Below, in pieces: positions 58,141 through 64,000 of a stretch of DNA of 64,000 nucleotides. Under the pieces are notes generated by a model. The model did not search any database. It was given only the letters and a program-made list of their open reading frames with translations, and was not told where the DNA came from. Origin of the DNA: Nocardioides donggukensis. Its GTDB lineage: Bacteria; Actinomycetota; Actinomycetes; Propionibacteriales; Nocardioidaceae. Position 1 is the stretch's first letter, and each line of letters starts with the position of its first letter. Made by a program: the position numbers and the translations under genes. The stretch is from positions 310,001 through 374,000 of the forward strand of contig NZ_JACYXZ010000003.1 of NCBI RefSeq assembly GCF_014842875.1, in the 5' to 3' direction.

Positions 58141-60384
58141 TCAGGAGCGGTCCGCGACCTGTGATCCGACGAGGTCGTGCTCAGCCTCGCCCTCGGCACC
58201 ACCCTCGATGTGCAGCTCGGGCAGCCACTCGAGCCACCCCGGCAGGTACCAGTTCCAGGACCCGAGCAGAACCATGGAGGAGGGCACCAGCACGGTGCGG
58301 ATCACGGTCGCATCGATCAGGAGAGCGACGCCCACACCGAAGCCCATCTGCTGGAAGCCGACCAGGTCTCCGGTGGCGAAGCCGAGGAAGACCACGACGA
58401 TGATCAGGGCGGCTCCGGTGATGATCCGGCCCGTGGCGCCCACCCCATGGGCAACGGCGTCGACCGTGTCGCCGGTGGCGAGATAGCGCTCGCGGATCCG
58501 GGTGAGCAGGAACATGTGGTAGTCCATGGACAGGGCGAACAGCACCGAGAAGAGGAACACGGGAACCCAGGGCTCGACCCGGTCGATCTGCTGGAGTCCG
58601 AGGAGGTCGGCGCCGATGCCTTCCTGGAACACCAGCACCATCAGTCCGTAGGCGGCTCCCACGGAGAGCAGGTTGAGAGCAACGGCCTTGAGCGGCAGCA
58701 CCACGGATCGGAAGATGATCAGCAGCAGCAGGAAGCTCAGGGTCAGCACGAAGGCGATCACGATCGGCAGCCAACGGTCGATCAGGGTCGTGTAGTCGAG
58801 GTCGAAGGCCGTCGCCCCGGTGACGTAGACCGCGGCGTCGACGCCGTCGAACGCGGTCGGCACATAGTCCTCACGCAGACGCACGATCGCGGCGCTCGCC
58901 TCGGACCCGGAACCATCACCGGTGAGGGCGATCTCCACGAGCGTGAGGTCTCCCGAGGGCGCCGTCGACACGGTCGACGCCCCGAAGGAGCTGTCGCCGT
59001 CCACCTCGTCTCCCAGAGACTGCGCCGCGCTGCGCACCGCTGGGCTCGAGGCGTCCGCGTCGACCACCACCACGGCCGGGTTGCTGCGCGCTCCGGCGGG
59101 AAAGTAGGTCTCGAGCGCGGCGAAGCCCTGGCGCGCAGCCATGTCGCCGGGGAGGGACGTGAGGCCGGCCGATCCTGTCTGCAAGCCGAGCACCGGCAGC
59201 GTGAGCGCCACCAGCGCCGCGATGGTGGCACCGGCGGTCCAGGCGGGGCGCCTGGTGACGATCCGGACGGCGCGGGTCCAGAAGCGGCTCTCCCCGCCGT
59301 GCTGGCGGGGCAGCAAGGGGATGCGAAGCCGTTCGATGTGGTCGCCGAGGAGGGACACCAACGCAGGCAGCAAGGTCAACGCGCTCGCCACGGTCACCAC
59401 GCCGACGAGCACGGCCCCGGTCGCGAGACTGCGGAGCACCGTGTCGGGGACGAGGAGCATGCCGAGCAGCGCCACCACGAACGCCGAGCCCGAGAACAGC
59501 ACGGCCTTGCTGGCGGTGGCGCCCGACACGGCGATCGCCTCGTGCTTGGTGAGCCCCGCGTACCGCTCCTCCCGGTAGCGGGAGACGACGAACAGGCTGT
59601 AGTCGATGCCGAGGGCCAGCCCCATCGCGACCACCATGTTGACGATGAAGAAGGAGAGCTCGAACGCCTGTCCGATCAACGAGGCCAGGCCGAGCGCGAC
59701 CACGATCGAGACCAGGGCGGTCAGGAGGGGCACCGAGGCAGCGACCACGGCACCGAAGACGAGCAGCAGCACGATCAGCGCCGCCGGCAGCCCGAACTGG
59801 AGCTCGCCTCTCTCGAGGTCCCGCTGCGAGACCTCGATGAAGTCGTTGTTCACCGTCCAGTTCCCCGTGATGTACGCCGAGACCTCGGGTCGTTCGTCGG
59901 TGGCCTCGACCGCGTCGATCACCACAGCGATGCCCGCCAGCGGGTCCGTGGCTGCTGCCTCGGCCTCGTCGCTGCTGTCGATCACGAGCGGGATCAGGAC
60001 GGCGTCGCCCTGCGGTGACACGAGCCCCACGGCGTCCGCCGCATAGGGGTCACCGACCGTGCGGACGGCTTCGGCGGCCGCGATCTCGTCGCGCAGGCTG
60101 GCCACGACCTCTCGGGTCTGCGGGTCGGCCACGTTGCCGCTGTCGGCCACCACGACGACGAAGTCGCTGGCCGCGTCGCGCTCCGGGAACCTCTCGTCGA
60201 GCAGGTTCAGCCCCTTGATCGAGTCCGGCTCGCTGGTGATGCGGCCCTCGGGGGTCAGCGCGGACCCGAGGAGCAACGTGACGGCGGCCAAGGCGGCGAG
60301 CACCACGACGGCCCAGGCGCCGGCGGTGCGCCACGGGCGCCGCGCACACGCCATCGCCATCCGTTGGGTGGCCGAGAGCTGCAT
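58141..60384 (-). CDS. MMPL/RND-family membrane transporter
   Basis: 747 aa with 12 predicted membrane helices and two large extracytoplasmic loops after helices 1 and 7. Family hallmarks are SFFIVNMVVAMGLALGIDYSLFVVSRYREER and, in the second half, FLFSVLFALSMDYHMFLLTRIRERYLATGDT, carrying the proton-relay Asp-Tyr pairs. Such proteins export lipids or drugs. It has its own promoter (TTGACA/TAGAGA) and a palindrome near the transcription start; no regulator gene is adjacent. Confidence 0.93.
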   Translation of the reverse strand: MQLSATQRMAMACARRPWRTAGAWAVVVLAALAAVTLLLGSALTPEGRITSEPDSIKGLNLLDERFPERDAASDFVVVVADSGNVADPQTREVVASLRDEIAAAEAVRTVGDPYAADAVGLVSPQGDAVLIPLVIDSSDEAEAAATDPLAGIAVVIDAVEATDERPEVSAYITGNWTVNNDFIEVSQRDLERGELQFGLPAALIVLLLVFGAVVAASVPLLTALVSIVVALGLASLIGQAFELSFFIVNMVVAMGLALGIDYSLFVVSRYREERYAGLTKHEAIAVSGATASKAVLFSGSAFVVALLGMLLVPDTVLRSLATGAVLVGVVTVASALTLLPALVSLLGDHIERLRIPLLPRQHGGESRFWTRAVRIVTRRPAWTAGATIAALVALTLPVLGLQTGSAGLTSLPGDMAARQGFAALETYFPAGARSNPAVVVVDADASSPAVRSAAQSLGDEVDGDSSFGASTVSTAPSGDLTLVEIALTGDGSGSEASAAIVRLREDYVPTAFDGVDAAVYVTGATAFDLDYTTLIDRWLPIVIAFVLTLSFLLLLIIFRSVVLPLKAVALNLLSVGAAYGLMVLVFQEGIGADLLGLQQIDRVEPWVPVFLFSVLFALSMDYHMFLLTRIRERYLATGDTVDAVAHGVGATGRIITGAALIIVVVFLGFATGDLVGFQQMGFGVGVALLIDATVIRTVLVPSSMVLLGSWNWYLPGWLEWLPELHIEGGAEGEAEHDLVGSQVADRS

Positions 60385-60395
60385 GACCCGCTCCT

Positions 60396-60452
60396 CCAGT
60401 TCCCCCCAACTGGTTTCAACAACTCTCTAGTCTCTTCGCCAACGACTGTCAA
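60396..60452 (-). promoter_or_regulatory. Promoter and palindrome upstream of the MMPL gene
   Basis: Minus strand: TTGACA (60452-60447), 17-bp spacer, TAGAGA (60429-60424). An inverted repeat CCAGTT-N6-AACTGG (60396-60413) lies downstream of the -10, next to the ribosome-binding site, where a repressor would block transcription. The -35 is perfect; the -10 is a partial match. Confidence 0.6.
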
Positions 60453-60560
60453 CGGTCAGTCAGTGGATCGGCGACCGAACTCCGGCACCACGCCGCGGCC
60501 GGCGCAACCACCTGACTGCCGGGGAGGGTGAGTTCTGCGACGCGAAAGCCCGGGTGCTCT

Positions 60561-61061
60561 TCACTGCGTGATGCGCTCCCGGGCCTCCTCCACGAACCGC
60601 TGCAGCACCACCCCGTACGTCGGCCCGTCCGTGGCGGCGTACTGCTGGAGCCGCTGCGTCCCACGCTCGAGAAGGGTGTGCGCGCCCACGGTGTTCCCGC
60701 GCAACGCGTGCGTGATCGCCACACAGAGCTGCGCGAGCCCCTGCCACAGGTCGCGCTCCTCGTCGGGCCCGTCCTTCCACCGCGCCTCGAAGACCTCGTG
60801 GGCGGAGAACGGCCGCCCCGCTGCCAGCAGGCCGAGGGCGGTCTCGACGGTCTCCCGCGGGGGCAGCGGGTCCTCGGAGACCGGTTCGACACCTTGGGCG
60901 CCGTAGGGCAGCGGCCGGCCAAGTGCGTCGCGTGGCCGGGCCTGGCGGGCGCGACCGTCGTCGTCACGGTCCCGCGCCGCGGCGCCGGACTCCGCGCCAC
61001 CCGCGGCTGGCGCCGCCTGGGCGGAAGGCAGCGGGGCTGCTGACGGGGCGGGTTCCTCCAC
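60561..61061 (-). CDS. DUF309-domain protein
   Basis: 166 aa. After a low-complexity Ala/Pro start comes the conserved ARDRDDDGRARQARPRDALGRPLP block, then the DUF309 helix bundle (LLAAGRPFSAHEVFEARWKDGPDEERDLWQGLAQLCVAITHALRGNTVGAHTLLERGTQRL). The motif HEVFEARW is the family signature. The function is unknown; conserved acidic and His residues suggest a catalytic or binding pocket. Start at GTG 61061 is chosen for the GGGAGG 9-14 nt upstream; a GTG at 61082 is possible. Confidence 0.82.
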   Translation of the reverse strand: MEEPAPSAAPLPSAQAAPAAGGAESGAAARDRDDDGRARQARPRDALGRPLPYGAQGVEPVSEDPLPPRETVETALGLLAAGRPFSAHEVFEARWKDGPDEERDLWQGLAQLCVAITHALRGNTVGAHTLLERGTQRLQQYAATDGPTYGVVLQRFVEEARERITQ

Positions 61062-61203
61062 TGACTCAGGCACCTCCCGCACACTGCCGCGAAGGCGCCG
61101 CGAAGACAAGCGAGCGACCACGCCCACGCCCCCGACGGACTGACCCCTGGCGGGGATGGCTGGAACAGCCACGCGCAGGGCCCCGCCCGTCTAGCGTTCG
61201 GCC

Positions 61204-62268
61204 ATGCCTTCCGCCCGCCACCTCAGCGACGCGTGGCGTTCCGGCACCAACCGATCGCAGAGCCGAGTGCTGCTGGTCCTGATCGTCTGCACGATGGGCT
61301 CGTTCTTCGTCTCGATGGCTCGCTACGACCTCTTCCCACTCGCCCACTACTTCCTGTGGCTGCTGCTGGGGATGGTGCTGCTGCGCTTCGGTCGACTGCT
61401 GGTGCTCACGGCAGTCATCGTCGGGTTCGGCCTCGTCGCCACGATGGCGCAGGTCCCGATCACCGCGAGCCGGGTCAGCGCGGTCATGGTCTTCCTGGTG
61501 GGCGTCGGCATCGTCTTGTTCGTCTCCAGTCGACAACGCAGCGGCCTGCCCGGGCCGCTGAGCTCAGCACTCCTGGCCGACCTACGCGACCGGCTCACGG
61601 CCCAGGGCGCCATCCCGACGCTGCCCGAGCAGTGGCATGCGCAGAGTGCGATGGTCGGAGCGGACGACGTGGGGTACGCCGGGGACTTCATGGTCGCCGA
61701 GCTCACCGAGGAAGGGCAGCGACTCGAGATCGTGCTCGTCGACGTGATGGGCAAGGGCGTGGCTGCCGCCCCCAGCGCGCTGCTCTTCGCCGGTGCGCTC
61801 GGGGGGCTCGTGGGCACGCTGCGTGGAGAGCGGCTCATGGACGCCGCCAACGAGTTCCTCCTCCGCCAAGACTCCGAGGAGACGTTCGCCACCGCAGTGC
61901 ACCTCAGCCTTGACCTGTCCCACGGGAGCTACACGATCCTCAGCGCCGGTCACCCACCCGCGCTCAGCTGGTCCCCGGCGGCCGAGGCATGGGCCGTGGA
62001 CAACTCCCGCGGCCTCGCGCTAGGGGTCCTGCCACACCCGGAGCTGAACGCAAGCCACGGCGTGATCGAGGCAGGCGGCGCCCTGCTGTTCCACACAGAC
62101 GGCGTCGTGGAGTCGCGCGGCGCCGACATCGAGGACGGCATCGACTGGCTGCGCCTCACCGCCCGCGAAGCCATTGCTGCCGGTTTCCCGGGCGCGGCCC
62201 GTCGCATCATCGAACGCGTCAAGCGCGGCGACGACGACCGCGCAGTCCTGATCCTCAGCCGCGCCTGA
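61204..62268 (+). CDS. Membrane-anchored PP2C/SpoIIE-type phosphatase
   Basis: 354 aa. Three membrane helices (about 20-40, 45-65 and 70-105) precede a SpoIIE/PP2C phosphatase domain with the metal-binding acidic motifs DDVGYAGDF and VDVMGKGVAAA and the later SAGHPPALSW and HTDGVVES blocks. Such enzymes usually dephosphorylate an anti-sigma-factor antagonist; no partner is next to it. TAGCGT at 61192-61197 ends 6 nt before the ATG, suggesting a leaderless transcript. Confidence 0.9.
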   Translation: MPSARHLSDAWRSGTNRSQSRVLLVLIVCTMGSFFVSMARYDLFPLAHYFLWLLLGMVLLRFGRLLVLTAVIVGFGLVATMAQVPITASRVSAVMVFLVGVGIVLFVSSRQRSGLPGPLSSALLADLRDRLTAQGAIPTLPEQWHAQSAMVGADDVGYAGDFMVAELTEEGQRLEIVLVDVMGKGVAAAPSALLFAGALGGLVGTLRGERLMDAANEFLLRQDSEETFATAVHLSLDLSHGSYTILSAGHPPALSWSPAAEAWAVDNSRGLALGVLPHPELNASHGVIEAGGALLFHTDGVVESRGADIEDGIDWLRLTAREAIAAGFPGAARRIIERVKRGDDDRAVLILSRA

Positions 62269-62274
62269 GCGAAC

Positions 62275-62299
62275 ACCGGCCACCGGCCACCGGCCACCG
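62275..62299. repeat. Tandem ACCGGCC repeat
   Basis: Three and a half copies of a 7-bp unit just after the phosphatase gene, in the convergent intergenic region. The remainder of 62300-62459 contains no gene or obvious signal. Confidence 0.6.
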
Positions 62300-62459
62300 A
62301 CACTGATGATGTTCGTGTTCCGGGGTCGTGACTCGGCCACGTTGCCGGCACCGTTGAGCGAGCCGGCCGACGCTGTTCGCGAGCCGTTGGCCGCCGTTGG
62401 TCAGAAACGGGCTCCGCGTGACTTCTTGCGGACTATTTGCGGACCGCTGGACGGTCAGG

Positions 62460-63182
62460 CTAGTCCGAGCCCCGACCTAGACCTTCGATCTTCGCGGACC
62501 TTGCGGACAGGTCGCGGATGCTCTGCCATACAGCCGCTCGGGGCGCGTCGATCCTGAGTGCGTGGATGTATTCGTCGAGACGTTGCGGGCGATCTCTTAG
62601 GTAGGAGACTGCGTTGTTGAGGCTCTCGCCAACCGTGTTGCCATAGGCATCGACTGCCTTGCCAGCGCCGGCCTGCAGGGCGGCGGTGTCGGGTTTCATC
62701 ATGGCCAGGTCGATGAGGTCGCGGCTGAACGTCGACGTGTCCGCCCAGCGGTCGTCGTTGGCGAGCAGCTTGGTTGCGACCTGGTCGGTTCGCGTCAAGA
62801 TCCGTACGCCGCAGATCTCATCGCCCGGGGCGGGAGTGTCGAGGTCGATGCGGCCTTCTTGGATGATCTCGAACTTGATCGCAACCCCCGCAACGAGCAC
62901 CGAGGACTTGATCCCGTAACCGTCAACAGAGGGTGTTCGACCCAGGTCCAGTTCGCGTGTAGCCAGAGCGTCGAGCCCGTGGTCCCTGACCATCTGGCGC
63001 AGCGCGCGGTAGGACTGCGGGTCGGAGACCAGGAAGTCGATGTCGACCGATTCGCGGAACTCACCGTTGGCAAGGACGATCGCGGTCCCGCCTCCGAACC
63101 AGCAGTTGTGCTCTGCCAGGAGCGGTGCGTCGAGCATCGACAGCGCCTCGGCCACCTGTTGATGGTGCAGCCGCCTAAACAA
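62460..63182 (-). CDS. AbiEii/AbiGii-like nucleotidyltransferase (toxin candidate)
   Basis: 240 aa. The nucleotidyltransferase motif is GGGTAIVLANGEFRESVDIDFLVSD (about residues 31-55), with the metal-binding Asp-Ile-Asp pair, typical of the AbiEii family whose members act as toxins that modify tRNA acceptor ends. The C-terminal part (ATKLLANDDRWADTSTFSRDLIDLAMM) is the usual helical extension. The start is uncertain: TTG 63182 follows GGGAGG and overlaps the upstream gene by 8 nt; GTG 63155 is an alternative. Sequence is less GC-rich than the core genes, consistent with recent acquisition. Confidence 0.72.
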   Translation of the reverse strand: MFRRLHHQQVAEALSMLDAPLLAEHNCWFGGGTAIVLANGEFRESVDIDFLVSDPQSYRALRQMVRDHGLDALATRELDLGRTPSVDGYGIKSSVLVAGVAIKFEIIQEGRIDLDTPAPGDEICGVRILTRTDQVATKLLANDDRWADTSTFSRDLIDLAMMKPDTAALQAGAGKAVDAYGNTVGESLNNAVSYLRDRPQRLDEYIHALRIDAPRAAVWQSIRDLSARSAKIEGLGRGSD

Positions 63183-63636
63183 GGAGCCTCCCGTTGCTGT
63201 AGGTGTCCGCGAGGTGCTGGATGAACGCCTTCTCGTGATCGGTGAGGGCTTCCTGGTTGAGGTGTCGCCAGCCGCGTTCGTAGAGGTTGAGTGCCTCTGT
63301 CTCGGTGATGGTGGTGCCGGCGTCGGTCTGCCAGGCCAGCGTGCGCAGGCCGGGGTAGTCGCCGACCGTGATCGTCGCCGGTTCTGCTGCTGGAGCTTCG
63401 AGGACCGGGACGACGAGGTGAAGTCCGAGTGCGGCGGCAACGTTGACGTAGGCGCCGATCGTGACCGAGGGATTGCCTGCCTCGATCCTGTGCAGGGTGA
63501 CACGCGAAACGCCAGCGGCTTCGGCACAGGCGACGGCCGTGACACCGAGGGACTTTCGGCGTTCGCGCAGCCGGGCGCCTAGGCGTTCGAGGTCGGCCTG
63601 TTGCTCGGGGCTCGTGTACGGGCTAGTTGCTGGCAT
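63175..63636 (-). CDS. XRE-family HTH regulator (antitoxin candidate)
   Basis: 153 aa. The helix-turn-helix is LGARLRERRKSLGVTAVACAEAAGVSRVTLHRIEAGNPSVTIGAYVNVAAALGLHL (about 18-72). The C-terminal half (ITETEALNLYERGWRHLNQEALTDHEKAFIQHLADTYSNGRLLV) may contact the nucleotidyltransferase. Start ATG 63636 is 8 nt after the -10 box, fitting a leaderless transcript; an earlier in-frame ATG at 63645 overlaps the -10. The pair is organised as regulator followed by enzyme with overlapping reading frames, like toxin-antitoxin modules. Confidence 0.8.
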   Translation of the reverse strand: MPATSPYTSPEQQADLERLGARLRERRKSLGVTAVACAEAAGVSRVTLHRIEAGNPSVTIGAYVNVAAALGLHLVVPVLEAPAAEPATITVGDYPGLRTLAWQTDAGTTITETEALNLYERGWRHLNQEALTDHEKAFIQHLADTYSNGRLLV

Positions 63637-63643
63637 GTCTCTC

Positions 63644-63671
63644 ATTTTAGTCGTTCGACTCTCTAAGTCAA
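63644..63671 (-). promoter_or_regulatory. Promoter of the HTH-AbiEii module with embedded operator
   Basis: Minus strand TTGACT (63671-63666), 16-bp spacer, TAAAAT (63649-63644). Within the spacer and touching the -10 is the inverted repeat AGTCG-N2-CGACT (63649-63660), placed for autorepression. Transcription would begin at about the ATG at 63636. Confidence 0.68.
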
Positions 63672-63878
63672 TAATGAGAAACGCTTCACGCGACCCTTGG
63701 GGAAGCGGGCCGCCCAGCGCCGTGCCTGCCGTGCCCGCTGATGATCTCGTCCACGCGGGACGAAGCCCAGTGGTCCCGGTCGCGTCGACCGTGTCGCCAT
63801 CGCCCATTCCGACCGACGCGTGTAGCCGAATGGCGAAGCCCACTGCGCCGCCGGAGACACGCCCTGGGCTCGAGCTCA

Positions 63879-64000
63879 CTACCCCCAGAAGATCGGGTCG
63901 CCGCTGGTCTCGATGTGACCAAGGAGCGCCTGGACGTTCTTGGTTGGGCGCTTGCGCTTGTACTCGTGGAACCTCAGGTTGCGGTCGCGCCAGTAGATCG
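63879..64000 (-). CDS. DUF3024-like protein, only C-terminal 39 residues in window
   Basis: Minus-strand frame entering from the right edge, reading IYWRDRNLRFHEYKRKRPTK and ending SGDPIFWG before a TAG at 63879-63881. The WRDRNxRFH...IFWG pattern matches the end of short DUF3024 proteins. Function unknown. Its relation to the HTH module, 243 nt away on the same strand, is unclear. Confidence 0.6.
   Translation of the reverse strand, partial: IYWRDRNLRFHEYKRKRPTKNVQALLGHIETSGDPIFWG

Noticed and set aside
60449..61084. A regulator gene for the MMPL transporter in this interval
   Set aside because: The only supported frame is DUF309; no HTH motif is present.

Overview
The window reads as chromosome of a very high-GC actinobacterium, most likely Nocardioides or another Nocardioidaceae genus. 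Supporting signs are the mycothiol gene mshB, the ferredoxin-dapC pair, DUF3117, a DUF222/13E12 HNH nuclease, an actinobacterial-type T-box in front of ileS, and frequent starts placed 6-8 nt after a TANNNT box (leaderless transcripts). No tRNA, rRNA, CRISPR array, transposase or prophage gene was found. Layout: 1-11.3 kb is mostly core (leucyl aminopeptidase, DUF3117, a PaaX/enoyl-CoA hydratase pair, DivIVA-like and LOG-like proteins, dapE, ileS with its T-box, dapD, a putative muralytic protein). 11.3-24.8 kb is a complete soluble diiron propane/alkane monooxygenase locus. On the minus strand run prmA, prmB, prmC, prmD, an amidohydrolase, a DUF59-type maturation candidate, an alcohol dehydrogenase, a GroEL-like chaperonin, an unknown gene and an Nramp transporter. 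Divergent to it is a GAF/AAA/Fis activator of the MimR type. Two small genes (86 and 72 aa) appear to belong to the same regulon. 24.8-36 kb returns to core functions (dapC, ferredoxin, mshB, VanW-type protein) with an ABC exporter and a two-component system. 36-55 kb is a mosaic of short transcription units (two EamA transporters, NUDIX, thioesterase, asparagine synthase plus amidase, GDSL hydrolase, FAD oxidoreductase, TetR with its target dehydrogenase, acyl-ACP desaturase, glutaminase, cupin, HNH protein, acyltransferase). 55-64 kb looks more accessory, with an M48 protease, a decayed DinB-like gene, an MMPL transporter, DUF309, a membrane SpoIIE-type phosphatase and, at the right edge, an XRE-HTH/AbiEii-like nucleotidyltransferase module whose sequence is visibly less GC-rich. 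How the genes work together: lysine/diaminopimelate biosynthesis is represented by dapE, dapD and dapC. The monooxygenase locus lies between dapD and dapC and may be an insertion into a conserved core neighbourhood. Its hydroxylase (PrmA+PrmC), reductase (PrmB) and coupling protein (PrmD) would oxidise propane or another small substrate to an alcohol, the dehydrogenase would carry it on to the ketone or aldehyde, and the chaperonin and perhaps the DUF59 protein would help build the hydroxylase. The strongest new signal is a 15-bp palindrome, GTCTCA-N3-TGAGAC, present three times and only around this locus: before prmA, between the 86-aa gene and the activator, and before the 72-aa membrane protein gene. 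Each copy is centred 29-30 bp upstream of a plausible -10 box, and the middle copy is phased for both divergent directions. This defines a candidate operator and a candidate regulon that includes two undescribed small proteins.
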